The notes beneath the pieces are model-generated. The model saw nothing but the letters and a program-made list of their open reading frames with translations. It did no database searches and was not told the origin of the DNA. Below, piece after piece: positions 31,278-41,053 of a stretch of DNA of 64,000 nucleotides. This DNA comes from Taklimakanibacter lacteus. Lineage in GTDB: Bacteria > Pseudomonadota > Alphaproteobacteria > Rhizobiales > Aestuariivirgaceae. Within the stretch, counting starts at the first letter, position 1. Each line of letters starts with the position of its first letter. A program made the translations under genes and the position numbers. Location: positions 558,001-622,000 of the forward strand of contig QOZQ01000001.1 of assembly GCA_003576695.1 (NCBI GenBank), read 5' to 3'.

Positions 31278-32576
31278 ATGACGACCAAGTCGGATAGCTC
31301 TGTCCTGTCACGGCGCAGCTTGCTCAGGAAATCAGCCGCCACGCTGGCGCTGCTCACCGCCGCCCGCGCCGCGCTGCCCAATGGCGCCTTCGCGCAAAGC
31401 CCGGGGCCGGAAGTCACCGGCGCCAAGCTCGGCTTCATCGCGCTGACCGATGCCGCGCCGCTCATCATCGCCAGGGAGAAGGGACTCTTCGCCAAGCACG
31501 GTCTGCCCGATGTCGAGGTGCTGAAGCAGGCTTCCTGGGGCGCCACGCGCGACAATCTGGTGCTCGGCAGCGAAGGCAACGGCATCGACGGCGCCCACAT
31601 ACTGACGCCGATGCCCTATCTGATGACGGCGGGCAGGATCACCCAGAACAACGTGCCCCTGCCGATGAAGATCCTGGCAAGGCTCAATCTCGATGCGCAG
31701 GGCATCTCGATCGCCAGCGGCTATGCGGATCTGAAGGTGGGCACCGACGCGGGCGTGCTCAGGAAGGCTTTCGCCGAGAAAAAAGCAGCGGGCGCGCCAG
31801 CCAAGGTCGCCATGACTTTCCCGGGCGGCACGCATGATCTGTGGCTGCGCTACTGGCTCGCCGCCGGCGGCATCAATCCCGATGTCGATGTCGAGACGAT
31901 CGTGGTGCCGCCGCCGCAAATGGTCGCCAATATGAAAGTCGGCACCATGGACTGCTTCTGCGTCGGCGAGCCGTGGAATGCGCAGCTCGTCCAGCAGGGC
32001 ATCGGCTATACCGCGGTGAACACGGCGGAGATCTGGGCCAGGCATCCCGAGAAGTCCCTCGCCTTGCGCGCCGATTTCGTCGAGAAGAATCCCAAGGCCG
32101 TGGATGCGCTGCTGATGGCGGTCATGGAAGCGCAGCAATGGTGCGATGATTTTGCCAACAAGGAGGAAATGGCCGGCATCGTCTCCAAGCGGTCGTGGTT
32201 CAACGTGCCGAAGGGCGACATCATCGGGCGCATCAAGGGCGAATATGACTATGGCAATGGCAAGGTCGTCAAAGACAGCCCACATTTCATGAAGTTCTGG
32301 CGCGATGCCGCCTCCTTCCCGTTCAAGAGCCATGACAGCTGGTTCCTCACCGAGAATATCCGCTGGGGCAAGCTCGCGCCCGAAACCGACATCAAGGCGC
32401 TGGTCGGTCAGGTGAACTGCGCCGATCTGTGGCGCAGCGCCGCCAAGACCCTGGGGGTCAGCGATATTCCGGCCTCGGACAGCCGCGGACCCGAGACCTT
32501 CTTCGACGGCAAGGTCTTCGATCCCGAGAACCCGGCGACCTATCTCGCCAGCCTCGCCATCAAGCATGTGGCCTGA
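31278..32576 (+). CDS. nrtA: Nitrate ABC transporter, periplasmic binding protein
   Basis: A 432-residue solute-binding protein of the NrtA/CmpA family with a Tat signal (SRRSLLRKSAATLALLTAARAAL, twin arginine at residues 11-12). Family motifs include LGFIALTDAAPLIIAREKGLF, PGGTHDLWLRYWLAAGGI, and CFCVGEPWNAQL. It binds nitrate or nitrite in the periplasm and delivers it to NrtB. The ATG at 31278 has AAGGAGA seven bases upstream. It is the first gene of the operon behind the sigma-54 promoter and NasT leader, so nitrate induction should act on the entire run to cysG. Confidence 0.95.
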   Translation: MTTKSDSSVLSRRSLLRKSAATLALLTAARAALPNGAFAQSPGPEVTGAKLGFIALTDAAPLIIAREKGLFAKHGLPDVEVLKQASWGATRDNLVLGSEGNGIDGAHILTPMPYLMTAGRITQNNVPLPMKILARLNLDAQGISIASGYADLKVGTDAGVLRKAFAEKKAAGAPAKVAMTFPGGTHDLWLRYWLAAGGINPDVDVETIVVPPPQMVANMKVGTMDCFCVGEPWNAQLVQQGIGYTAVNTAEIWARHPEKSLALRADFVEKNPKAVDALLMAVMEAQQWCDDFANKEEMAGIVSKRSWFNVPKGDIIGRIKGEYDYGNGKVVKDSPHFMKFWRDAASFPFKSHDSWFLTENIRWGKLAPETDIKALVGQVNCADLWRSAAKTLGVSDIPASDSRGPETFFDGKVFDPENPATYLASLAIKHVA

Positions 32577-32579
32577 GCG

Positions 32580-33494
32580 ATGCGCACAGCCACATCGCTC
32601 GCCGAACGTCCCGGGATGCAAGCGGATACCGGACCTGCCGTCGCCGCCGCGCCGGCGACGATCGTCGCCTTTCCCTCGGCTCGCCCGCCGATCGGGGCAA
32701 AGCTCAAATCCCTGCTTGGCTTCGTCGCCGAGAGGCTGTTGCCGCCGGCGATCGTTCTCCTCGCCGTCGGCGTCATCTGGCAGCTCGTCTGCTCGGAACC
32801 GGGCGCCAGCCTGCCGCCGCCATCGCAGATCCTGAATGACAGCTGGGAGCTGATCGCCAATCCGTTCTATGACCGGGGCGGTCTCGACATGGGGCTGTTC
32901 TGGCACATCCTCGCCTCGCTGAAGCGCGTGGCGATCGGCTATGCGTTCGCCGCCGTCGTCGGTGTGGCTCTGGGCACGCTCGTCGGCCAGTCGCGGCTCG
33001 CCATGCGCGGGCTCGACCCGCTCTTCCAGGTGCTGCGCACCGTGCCGCCGCTCGCCTGGCTGCCGCTGTCGCTCGCCGCCTTCCGCGACGGCCAGCCCTC
33101 GGCGGTCTTCGTCATCTTCATCACCTCGGTGTGGCCGATCATCATCAACACCGCCGTCGGCATCCGCAATATCCCGCAGGACTACCGCAATGTGGCGCGG
33201 GTGCTCAGGCTCAACCCGCTCGAACATTTCACCAGGATCATGATCCCCGCCGCCTCGCCCTACATCTTCTCAGGCCTCAGGATCGGCATCGGCCTCTCCT
33301 GGCTCGCCATCGTCGCGGCCGAGATGCTGATCGGCGGCGTCGGCATCGGCTTCTTCATCTGGGACGCGTGGAATTCCTCGCTCATCGGCGACATCATCGT
33401 GGCGCTCGTCTATGTCGGCATCGTCGGCTTCTGCCTCGACCGGCTCGTAGCCCTTGCCGCCCATGTCATCACCCACGGCACGACCAGCAGCTGA
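32580..33494 (+). CDS. nrtB: Nitrate ABC transporter permease
   Basis: A 304-residue inner-membrane permease of the NrtB/SsuC type. After a cytoplasmic N-terminal tail of about 45 residues there are six hydrophobic segments. The coupling-loop region VGIRNIPQDYRNVARVLRLNPLEHFTRIMIPAASPYIFSGLRIGIGLSWL carries the conserved EAA-like loop that contacts NrtC. It starts 3 bases after nrtA and is followed by nrtC after 8 bases. Confidence 0.94.
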   Translation: MRTATSLAERPGMQADTGPAVAAAPATIVAFPSARPPIGAKLKSLLGFVAERLLPPAIVLLAVGVIWQLVCSEPGASLPPPSQILNDSWELIANPFYDRGGLDMGLFWHILASLKRVAIGYAFAAVVGVALGTLVGQSRLAMRGLDPLFQVLRTVPPLAWLPLSLAAFRDGQPSAVFVIFITSVWPIIINTAVGIRNIPQDYRNVARVLRLNPLEHFTRIMIPAASPYIFSGLRIGIGLSWLAIVAAEMLIGGVGIGFFIWDAWNSSLIGDIIVALVYVGIVGFCLDRLVALAAHVITHGTTSS

Positions 33495-33502
33495 GGCGCA
33501 TC

Positions 33503-34300
33503 ATGCACAAGCCCTATCTCTCGCTCTCTCTCGTCGGCAAGACATTCAGCCGCGGCGCCGCCACGACGGAAGTCCTGCGCGACGTATCGCTCGATGTGGC
33601 GCAAGGCGAATATGTCTCGATCATCGGACATTCCGGCTGCGGGAAGTCGACGCTGCTCAACATCATCGCCGGCCTCACCGAGGTCAGCTCGGGCGCGGTG
33701 CTGCTCGAGAACCGCGAGGTGACCGAGCCCGGTCCCGACCGCGCCGTCGTGTTCCAGAACCATTCGCTGCTGCCCTGGCTCACCGTCTATGACAATGTGA
33801 AGCTCGCGGTCGACAAGCTGTTTCGCGGGACCAAGAGTGCCGGCGAGCGGCATGAATGGACCATGTTCAGCCTCGAGCTCGTCCATATGGGCCATGCCAA
33901 GGACAAGCGCCCGGCGGAGATATCGGGCGGCATGAAGCAGCGCGTCGGCATCGCCCGCGCCCTTGCCATGGAGCCAAAGGTTCTCCTTCTCGATGAGCCC
34001 TTCGGCGCGCTCGATGCGCTGACACGGGCGCATCTGCAGGACCAGGTGATGGCGATCCATGCCAGGCTCGGCAATACGGTGATCATGATCACCCATGATG
34101 TCGATGAAGCGGTGCTGCTCTCCGACCGCATCGTGATGATGACCAACGGTCCTGCCGCCACCATCGGCGAGATATTGCCGGTGCCGCTGGCAAGGCCGCG
34201 CCAGCGCGTTCAGCTCGCGAGCGACGGCGCCTATCTCAGCTGCCGGGCCGCCGTGCTCAGGTTCCTCTATGAGCGCAACCGTTTCGTGGAGGCGGCGTGA
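33503..34300 (+). CDS. nrtC: Nitrate ABC transporter ATP-binding protein
   Basis: A 265-residue ABC ATPase: Walker A GHSGCGKST (42-50), Q-loop FQNHSLLPWLT, signature SGGMKQRVGIARAL, Walker B VLLLDEPFG and switch histidine ITHD. It is of the NrtD/NasD/SsuB type with no NrtC-like binding-protein extension. It energises uptake by NrtA and NrtB. Its stop overlaps the region of the nirB start. Confidence 0.94.
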   Translation: MHKPYLSLSLVGKTFSRGAATTEVLRDVSLDVAQGEYVSIIGHSGCGKSTLLNIIAGLTEVSSGAVLLENREVTEPGPDRAVVFQNHSLLPWLTVYDNVKLAVDKLFRGTKSAGERHEWTMFSLELVHMGHAKDKRPAEISGGMKQRVGIARALAMEPKVLLLDEPFGALDALTRAHLQDQVMAIHARLGNTVIMITHDVDEAVLLSDRIVMMTNGPAATIGEILPVPLARPRQRVQLASDGAYLSCRAAVLRFLYERNRFVEAA

Positions 34301-34302
34301 CC

Positions 34303-36753
34303 ATGGCGCGCAAGCTCGTCATCATCGGCAACGGCATGGCGCCCGGGCGCATGCTCGAGCATCTCCTCGAAGCGGCACCGCAAGACTATCAGGTCACCAT
34401 CTTCAATGCCGAGCCGCGCGTCAACTACAACCGCATCATGCTCTCGCCGGTTCTGTCCGGCGAGAAGACCTATGAGGACATCATCACCCATGACGATGCC
34501 TGGTATCAGCGCCATGGCATCACGCTCCATCGCGGCAAAAGGATCGTCGCGATCGATCGGGGCAGGAGGAAGGTTGAGGCTGAAGACGGCACGCAGGCCT
34601 CCTATGACCGCCTGGTGATCGCCACCGGCTCGGCGCCGATCGTCATCCCGGTGCCCGGCCATGATCTGCCGGGCGTCCTCACCTATCGTGATCTCGACGA
34701 TGTCGACCGGATGCTCGCCGCGGCGCAGGGCGGCGGCCATGCGGTCGTCATCGGCGGCGGCTTGCTCGGCCTCGAAGCGGCGGCGGGTCTGGCCCAGCGG
34801 GGCATGAAGGTGACCGTGCTCCATCTCATGCCGACGCTGATGGAGCGCCAGCTCGATCCGGCGGCAGGGCATCTGCTGCGCGAAGCGGTCGAAGCGCGCG
34901 GCATCCGCGTCATCACCAAGGCCAACACGAAGGCCATTGTCGGCAGCGGCAAGGTCGAGGCGGTGCAGCTCGATGACGGAACCGAGCTTGCAGCCGATAT
35001 CGTCGTGATGGCGGTCGGGATCAGACCAAGCACGGCGCTCGCCAAGAGCGCCGGCCTTGGCATCAATCGCGGCATCCTGGTCGATGACCAGCTCGTCACC
35101 AGCGATCCCGCCATCCAGGCGCTCGGCGAATGCGTCGAGCATCGCGGCCTTTGCTACGGGCTGGTGGCGCCGCTCTATGAAATGGCCCGCATTGCCGCCC
35201 TTCATCTCGCCGGCGATGCCACCGCCAGCTATCCGGGCTCCGTCACCTCGACCAAGCTCAAGGTCACGGGGATCGACCTCTTCTCGGCCGGCGATTTCGC
35301 CGATGCCAGGGATCGTGAAGAGATCGTGCTCAGGGACGCGGCGCGCGGCGTCTACCGGCGGCTCGTGCTCCAGGAAAACCGCATCATCGGCGCGGTGATG
35401 TATGGCGACACCGCCGATGGTCCATGGTTCTTCGATTTGTTGAGGAGAAGGGAGGATGTGGCGCCTCTGCGCGAAACGCTGATCTTTGGTCAGTCCTACG
35501 CCGGAGGCGCCCCCCTGGACCCTATGGCGGCCGTTGCAGCCTTGCCGGATGATGCGGAAATCTGCGGCTGCAACGGCATATGCAAATCCAGGATCGTCGG
35601 CACGATCGCGGAGAAGAAGCTGGCGAGCCTCGATGAGGTGCGGGCTCACACCAAAGCCTCGTCCTCCTGCGGGTCCTGCACCGGCCTCGTCGAGAAGCTG
35701 CTCAGCCTGAGCCTGGGCGACAGCTACAAGCCCGCTCTCCTCCAGCCCATGTGCTCCTGCACCGATCTCGGCCATGACGAGGTGCGCCGGCTCATCGTCG
35801 CGCAAGAGCTCAAATCCATCCAGGCGGTGATGCAGGCGCTCGAATGGAAGACATCCTGCGGCTGCGCCAAATGCCGCCCGGCGCTCAACTACTATCTCAT
35901 CGCCACCTGGCCCGGCCAATATGCCGATGACGGCCAGTCGCGCTTCATCAATGAGCGCGTGCACGCCAATATCCAGAAGGACGGCACTTATTCGGTGGTG
36001 CCGCGCATGTGGGGCGGCGTCACCAGCGCGAAGGAGTTGCGCGCCCTTGCCGATGTGGTGGACAAGTTCGCGATCCCGACCGTCAAGGTCACCGGCGGGC
36101 AGCGCATCGATCTTCTCGGCGTGAAGAAGACGGACCTGCCGGCAGTGTGGGCCGATCTCGGCGAAGCGGGCCTCGTCTCCGGCCATGCCTATGGCAAGGC
36201 ACTGCGCACGGTGAAGACCTGTGTGGGGAGCGAATGGTGCCGGTTCGGCACCCAGGATTCGACCGGACTCGGCATCCGCATCGAGAAATTCATGTGGGGT
36301 TCATGGACGCCGGCCAAGGTGAAGATGGCGGTTTCGGGCTGTCCGCGCAATTGCGCCGAGGCGACCTGCAAGGATGTCGGCGTCATCTGCGTCGAGTCGG
36401 GCTATGAGATCCATTTTGCCGGCGCCGCCGGGCTCGACATCAAGGGCACCGAGATCCTGACGCGGGTCAGGAGCGAGGACGAGGCGCTCGAACTCATCGT
36501 GGCGCTGGTCCAGCTCTATCGCGAGCAGGGGCGCTATCTCGAGCGCATCTACAAATGGGCGAGACGCGTCGGCATCGACACGATCAAGGCGCAAGTCTGC
36601 GATGACAGCGAGAAGCGCAAGGCGCTGTTCGATCGCTTCGTCTTCAGCCAGAAATTTGCGCAAGCTGATCCCTGGGCCGAGCGCGCCAAAGGGCGCGATG
36701 CGCATGAATTCGCGCCGCTCAGCGAGCTGCGCTTCGCGGAGGCGGCGGAATGA
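34303..36753 (+). CDS. nirB: Assimilatory NADH-nitrite reductase large subunit
   Basis: An 816-residue flavo-iron-sulfur-siroheme enzyme. The N-terminal half is an FAD/NAD(P)H oxidoreductase (VIIGNGMAPGRMLEHLLE, then GGGLLGLEAA for the second nucleotide site). Two BFD-type [2Fe-2S] modules follow (CGCNGICKS...CGSC, and CGCAKCRP). The C-terminal sulfite/nitrite reductase domain has the siroheme/[4Fe-4S] cysteines at 640, 646, 680 and 684. It reduces nitrite to ammonium with NADH. ATG at 34303 is preferred; a GTG at 34297 overlaps the nrtC stop and is possible. It overlaps nirD by 4 bases. Confidence 0.95.
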   Translation: MARKLVIIGNGMAPGRMLEHLLEAAPQDYQVTIFNAEPRVNYNRIMLSPVLSGEKTYEDIITHDDAWYQRHGITLHRGKRIVAIDRGRRKVEAEDGTQASYDRLVIATGSAPIVIPVPGHDLPGVLTYRDLDDVDRMLAAAQGGGHAVVIGGGLLGLEAAAGLAQRGMKVTVLHLMPTLMERQLDPAAGHLLREAVEARGIRVITKANTKAIVGSGKVEAVQLDDGTELAADIVVMAVGIRPSTALAKSAGLGINRGILVDDQLVTSDPAIQALGECVEHRGLCYGLVAPLYEMARIAALHLAGDATASYPGSVTSTKLKVTGIDLFSAGDFADARDREEIVLRDAARGVYRRLVLQENRIIGAVMYGDTADGPWFFDLLRRREDVAPLRETLIFGQSYAGGAPLDPMAAVAALPDDAEICGCNGICKSRIVGTIAEKKLASLDEVRAHTKASSSCGSCTGLVEKLLSLSLGDSYKPALLQPMCSCTDLGHDEVRRLIVAQELKSIQAVMQALEWKTSCGCAKCRPALNYYLIATWPGQYADDGQSRFINERVHANIQKDGTYSVVPRMWGGVTSAKELRALADVVDKFAIPTVKVTGGQRIDLLGVKKTDLPAVWADLGEAGLVSGHAYGKALRTVKTCVGSEWCRFGTQDSTGLGIRIEKFMWGSWTPAKVKMAVSGCPRNCAEATCKDVGVICVESGYEIHFAGAAGLDIKGTEILTRVRSEDEALELIVALVQLYREQGRYLERIYKWARRVGIDTIKAQVCDDSEKRKALFDRFVFSQKFAQADPWAERAKGRDAHEFAPLSELRFAEAAE

Positions 36754-37097
36754 ACGCGATGGTGGGCGAATGGGTGGATGTCGGCGCCGTCGAGGATGTG
36801 CCCTTGCGCGGCGCCCGCACGGTCGCGACCGGGCACGGCAACATCGCCGTGTTCAAGGCAGCGGACGGAACGCTCTTCGCGCTGTGGGACCGCTGCCCGC
36901 ATCGCGGCGGCCCGCTGTCGCAAGGCATCATCCACGGCCATGCGGTGACCTGTCCGCTTCATAACTGGGTCATCAGCCTCGCGACCGGCAATGCCGAAGG
37001 TGCCGACAGCGGCTGCGTGCGCAAGCTGCCGCTCAAGGTCGAAGAGGGCCGTATCTGCCTCGATGCGCATGCCGTCGCTGCCGGACCCGGCGCATGA
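36750..37097 (+). CDS. nirD: Nitrite reductase small subunit (Rieske-like)
   Basis: A 115-residue protein with an intact Rieske [2Fe-2S] pair: CPHRGG and CPLHNW (Cys-X-His and Cys-X2-His). Some NirD proteins lack the cluster ligands, so their presence here is notable; they indicate a real Rieske centre. It partners NirB. The gene overlaps nirB by 4 bases upstream and nasA by 4 bases downstream. Confidence 0.93.
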   Translation: MNAMVGEWVDVGAVEDVPLRGARTVATGHGNIAVFKAADGTLFALWDRCPHRGGPLSQGIIHGHAVTCPLHNWVISLATGNAEGADSGCVRKLPLKVEEGRICLDAHAVAAGPGA

Positions 37098-39766
37098 GCG
37101 CCCAGGGGCCCGTCAAGACCACATGTCCCTATTGCGGGGTCGGCTGCGGCATCATCGCGACACAGAAGGAAGATGGCGGTGTCGCGATCGCGGGCGATCC
37201 CGATCATCCCGCCAATTTCGGCCGCCTGTGCTCGAAGGGCTCGGCCCTTGGCGAGACGCTGTCGCTCGCCGGCCGGCAGCTTCATCCCCTCATCGACGGG
37301 CGGCGCGCGCCCTGGCCGGAGGCGCTGGGTCTCGTGGCGCGGAAATTCACCGAAACGATCGACGCCCATGGGCCGGACAGCGTCGCTTTCTATGTCTCGG
37401 GGCAGCTCCTCACCGAAGACTACTATGTCGCCAACAAGCTGATGAAGGGCTTTATCGGCTCGGCCAATATCGACACCAATTCGCGCCTGTGCATGGCGTC
37501 GGCCGTCGCCGGCCATGTCCGTGCCTTCGGCTCCGACACGGTTCCCGGCGCTTACGAGGACTTCGAGCTCGCCGATCTTGTCGTCCTCGTCGGATCGAAC
37601 CTCGCCTGGTGCCATCCCGTCCTGTTCCAGCGCCTCATGGCGGCGCGCGAGAAACGCGGCATCAAGCTCGTCGTCATCGATCCGCGCCGCACCGCGACGG
37701 CGGAGGCCGCCGACCTGCATCTCGCCATCGAGCCGGGTGGCGACGTGGCGCTGTTCAATGGCCTGCTCCTGCATCTGTTCGCCCATGGCAAGGCCGATGC
37801 CGGCTTCGTCGCCAATCACACAGCGGGGCTCGATGCCGCTCTCGCCGCCTGCGGCTGTCCTGGCGAGCTTGCGGAGAGAACAGGATCATCGACAGCCGAG
37901 ATCGAAAGCTTCTTCACCCTGTTTGCCGACCATGACAGGACCGTCACCGGCTTCTCGCAGGGCGTCAACCAGTCGTCGAGCGGCACCGACAAGGTCAATG
38001 CGATCATCAATTGCCATCTGATCACCGGCCGCATCGGCAGGCCGGGCACCGGGCCGTTCTCGCTGACCGGCCAGCCCAATGCGATGGGTGGGCGCGAAGT
38101 GGGGGGACTTGCCAATGCGCTTGCCGCCCATATGGATATCAACGATCCATGCCATCGCGCCCGCGTGGGGAAATTCTGGTCCTCGCCTTGCATTGCCGCA
38201 AGGCCCGGCCGCAAGGCGGTCGACATGTTCCGCGCGGTGCGCGACGGCCAGATCAAGGCGCTGTGGATCATGGCCACCAACCCGGCGGTCAGCATGCCGG
38301 CTTCCGATCTCATTGCCGAGGCGCTTGCGGCCTGCCCCTTCGTCGTCGTGTCGGATGTGACTGCGCAGACCGACACGGCGCGCCATGCGCATGTCTTCCT
38401 GCCCGCCGCCGCCTGGGGCGAGAAGAGCGGAACGGTGACCAATTCCGAGCGCCGCATCTCGCGCCAGCGCAATTTCCTGCCCATTCCCGGCGAGGCGCAG
38501 CCCGATTGGCGGATCATCGCCGATGTGGCGCAGCAGATGGGCTATGGCGGCTTCGACTTTGCCTCGCCGGCCGCGATCTTCCGCGAGCATGCCGCCCTCA
38601 CCGGCCTTGCAAATAATGGAACGCGCGATCTCGATCTGTCGGCCTGCGCGTCCTTGAGCGATGAAAGCTATGAAGAGCTGGCGCCCTTCCAGTGGGGCAG
38701 GGCTCGTTATTTCGGCGATGGGCGGTTTTACACACAAGACAAACGCGCGCGCTTCGTGCCCACGCCCTGGCGCGATCCCGCGGCGCGGACGACGCCGGCG
38801 CGGCCTTACATCCTCAATACCGGGCGCATCCGCGATCAGTGGCATACGATGACGCGCACCGCCAAGGCGCCGCGCCTCCTGCAGCATATCGCCGAGCCAT
38901 TCTGCGAGCTTCATCCCGATGATGCGGAAAAGCTTGGGCTTGCCCCGGCCTCTCTGGTCGAAGTCGCGAGCGGGGAGACCCGCATCATTGCCTGCGTGCT
39001 CCTCAATCATCGTCAGCGGCGCGGCACCGTTTTCGTGCCCATGCATTGGACCCGCGAATTTTCCGGCAACGCCGTGGTCAACCGGCTTGTCGCGGCCAAC
39101 ACCGATCCGGTGAGCGGCCAGCCCGAGCTCAAATGGTCTGCCGTGGCGCTGCAGCCGGTATCCACAGCCTGGTATGGCTTTGCAGTGAGCCGCGACAAGC
39201 CCCGTTGCGGCGGGCTCGATTACTGGTCGCTGGCGCCGGCGGACAAGGGCTATCGTCTCGAATGTGCCGGATTGCAGGAGCCTGAGGACTTCCCCGCCCT
39301 TCTTGCCGGCATATTCCCGTCGCGGGGCGAAATGCTGGCCTATCACGATCAGGCCGCGGGCGAGCACCGCTTTGCCCTGTTCGAGGGCGACCGGCTCGTG
39401 GCCGCCATGTTCTTCGCCAGACAGCCGGTCGGCGTGTCGCGCAGCTGGCTTGCCGCACAGCTCGGCGATGCGCCTTCAGGCAGCAATCGCCTGCGCCTGC
39501 TCGCCGGACGGGGCGGGGCGGACGGACCCGATCATGGCGCCATCATCTGCGCCTGCTTCGCGGTCGGCATAGGGCAGATCGCGGTCCTCATCGCCAGCCG
39601 CGAGGCCGCGACGGTGACGGATGTCGGCAGGCTGCTCCGGGCCGGCACCAATTGCGGATCGTGCAAACCCGAAATCGCGAGGATCATCCATGAAGCCACT
39701 GGCGCATCTGCCGTCCCATCCGGCGAACCGCATCGCAGCGCTCAAGGTTCTGCCGGTCTTCTTTGA
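37094..39766 (+). CDS. nasA: Assimilatory nitrate reductase catalytic subunit
   Basis: An 890-residue molybdopterin guanine dinucleotide oxidoreductase. The N-terminal [4Fe-4S] ligands are Cys11, Cys14, Cys18 and Cys46 (CPYCGVGC...GRLCSKG). Molybdopterin domains follow (SNLAWCHPVLFQR, TGQPNAMGGREVGGL, NSERRISRQRNFLP). The C-terminus is fused to a BFD-like [2Fe-2S] module (CACFAVGIGQI...NCGSCKPEI) that accepts electrons. It reduces nitrate to nitrite in the cytoplasm. No separate NasB-type reductase is adjacent, so the electron donor must come from elsewhere. The last 77 bases overlap the start of the cysG-like gene. Confidence 0.95.
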   Translation: MSAQGPVKTTCPYCGVGCGIIATQKEDGGVAIAGDPDHPANFGRLCSKGSALGETLSLAGRQLHPLIDGRRAPWPEALGLVARKFTETIDAHGPDSVAFYVSGQLLTEDYYVANKLMKGFIGSANIDTNSRLCMASAVAGHVRAFGSDTVPGAYEDFELADLVVLVGSNLAWCHPVLFQRLMAAREKRGIKLVVIDPRRTATAEAADLHLAIEPGGDVALFNGLLLHLFAHGKADAGFVANHTAGLDAALAACGCPGELAERTGSSTAEIESFFTLFADHDRTVTGFSQGVNQSSSGTDKVNAIINCHLITGRIGRPGTGPFSLTGQPNAMGGREVGGLANALAAHMDINDPCHRARVGKFWSSPCIAARPGRKAVDMFRAVRDGQIKALWIMATNPAVSMPASDLIAEALAACPFVVVSDVTAQTDTARHAHVFLPAAAWGEKSGTVTNSERRISRQRNFLPIPGEAQPDWRIIADVAQQMGYGGFDFASPAAIFREHAALTGLANNGTRDLDLSACASLSDESYEELAPFQWGRARYFGDGRFYTQDKRARFVPTPWRDPAARTTPARPYILNTGRIRDQWHTMTRTAKAPRLLQHIAEPFCELHPDDAEKLGLAPASLVEVASGETRIIACVLLNHRQRRGTVFVPMHWTREFSGNAVVNRLVAANTDPVSGQPELKWSAVALQPVSTAWYGFAVSRDKPRCGGLDYWSLAPADKGYRLECAGLQEPEDFPALLAGIFPSRGEMLAYHDQAAGEHRFALFEGDRLVAAMFFARQPVGVSRSWLAAQLGDAPSGSNRLRLLAGRGGADGPDHGAIICACFAVGIGQIAVLIASREAATVTDVGRLLRAGTNCGSCKPEIARIIHEATGASAVPSGEPHRSAQGSAGLL

Positions 39767-40580
39767 TCTAGACGGCAAGCGCGCCGTCGTGATCGGCGGC
39801 AGTGCCGCTGCCGCCTGGAAGGCCGAGCTTCTCGCCGCGGCGGGCGCCCAAGTCGAGATTTATGCCACGAAGGCGGGCGAAGAGATGCTGACCCTGGTGT
39901 CGAACGGCGCAGCCCAGGGCTCCCTCACACTCACACCCTCGAGCTGGACGGCGCAATCTTTTGCCGAAGCTGCTCTCATTGTCGCCGATGTGCCGCCGGC
40001 CGAAGCAGCGGAATTGCGCAAGGCGGCGCGGATGGCAGGTGTTCCCATCAATCTCGTCGATCGGCCGGAATTCTGCGATTTTCAGTTCGGATCCATCGTC
40101 AACCGCTCGCCGATGGTCATCGGGATCTCGACCGGAGGCGCAGCACCGGTTCTGGCGCAAATGGTCAGATCGCGCATCGAAAGCATCCTCCCGTCCTATC
40201 TCGCGAGCTGGGCCGCGATTGCCCAGCGCATCCGTTACAAGGTGAGCCAGACATTCGCGACGGCACAGGAGCGCCGCCGATACTGGGAAGGATTCGCCGT
40301 GCGGGCGATGCAAGCCCCGCCCGGCCCGGTGGATGGCGTTGAGCCGGGCACGGAGAGAGCTGAGGAGCAGGTGACGACCATCGAGGTCGACCGTGCCGAC
40401 GACCTGACGCTTCGCCAGATCAGGGCATTGCAGTCAGCCGATGTAATCCATGTGAACGGCCGGTGCCCGCCGGGCCTTCTCGACTTTGCCCGGCGCGAAG
40501 CGAAACGGATCACCCATCGCGCCGGTGCTCGGAAGGTTCAAGGCGAAGGCAGCGGCAATATCGTGATCATTCGATCCTGA
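39690..40580 (+). CDS. cysG: Siroheme synthase (CysG-type) with truncated methyltransferase domain
   Basis: A 296-residue protein whose first 200 residues are the precorrin-2 dehydrogenase/sirohydrochlorin ferrochelatase half of CysG ([28 protein letters not shown], then [39 protein letters not shown]). After a linker, [38 protein letters not shown] matches only the first helix-strand part of the uroporphyrinogen-III methyltransferase domain, and then the protein ends. A separate CobA would be needed. It supplies siroheme to NirB. The start at 39690 lies inside the end of nasA. Confidence 0.88.
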   Translation: MKPLAHLPSHPANRIAALKVLPVFFDLDGKRAVVIGGSAAAAWKAELLAAAGAQVEIYATKAGEEMLTLVSNGAAQGSLTLTPSSWTAQSFAEAALIVADVPPAEAAELRKAARMAGVPINLVDRPEFCDFQFGSIVNRSPMVIGISTGGAAPVLAQMVRSRIESILPSYLASWAAIAQRIRYKVSQTFATAQERRRYWEGFAVRAMQAPPGPVDGVEPGTERAEEQVTTIEVDRADDLTLRQIRALQSADVIHVNGRCPPGLLDFARREAKRITHRAGARKVQGEGSGNIVIIRS

Positions 40581-40887
40581 CGGCGGTGCCGGCAGCGGTT
40601 ACCATGAGCATGCTGCCATTGGAGCCGATCGTCTCATAATCGAGATCGACGCCGATGACGGCATTGGCGCCGAGCGCCGCCGCCTTGTCGGTCATCTCGC
40701 CGACCGCCGTCTGGCGCGCATCGTTCAGCACCTTCTCATAGGCCCCGGAGCGGCCGCCGACGATGTCGCGGATCGAGGCGAAGAGATCGCGGAACAGATT
40801 GGCGCCAAGGATCGCCTCGCCGGCGACGAGGCCCTTATATTCGACGATGCGGCGGCCTTCGATGGCATTGGTCGTGGTGACGAGCAT
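40567..40887 (-). CDS. YbjQ-family (UPF0145) protein
   Basis: A 106-residue protein with the YbjQ pattern: [54 protein letters not shown], then [18 protein letters not shown]. The family forms pentameric rings and has been called a heavy-metal-binding protein without firm proof. It converges on the cysG-like gene with 14 bases of overlap and is divergent from the rimP operon. Confidence 0.88.
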   Translation of the reverse strand: MLVTTTNAIEGRRIVEYKGLVAGEAILGANLFRDLFASIRDIVGGRSGAYEKVLNDARQTAVGEMTDKAAALGANAVIGVDLDYETIGSNGSMLMVTAAGTAVRIE

Positions 40888-40954
40888 AAGGGTCCTCCTT
40901 TGGGTCCGGCTGTTTAAGGTAAGGGCAGCGGAATGGGGTTTCCAGTGGCCGGAC

Positions 40955-40983
40955 TTGCCTTTTAGGCATTCCGGGCCTATATG
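40955..40983 (+). promoter_or_regulatory. Predicted sigma-70 promoter of the rimP-nusA-infB operon
   Basis: TTGCCT (40955-40960), 17 bases, TATATG (40978-40983). It lies 80 bases before rimP and upstream of the leader terminator at 41023. The spacing is ideal and no better candidate is seen between the divergent ybjQ-like gene and rimP. Confidence 0.55.
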
Positions 40984-41022
40984 AGGTCAACTTAGGTTCA
41001 CTCACATAGCTAGAGTTATGAG

Positions 41023-41053
41023 GGTGGGTCCCAGCCGGGGCCCGCCATTTTTA
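41023..41053 (+). terminator. Attenuator-like terminator in the rimP leader
   Basis: GGTGGGTCCC-AGCC-GGGGCCCGCC forms a 10-bp stem (two G-U pairs) followed by ATTTTTATT, ending 10 bases before the rimP start codon. A terminator in this position would act as an attenuator for the nusA operon. Conserved structured leaders are known before rimP in Rhizobiales. Confidence 0.7.
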
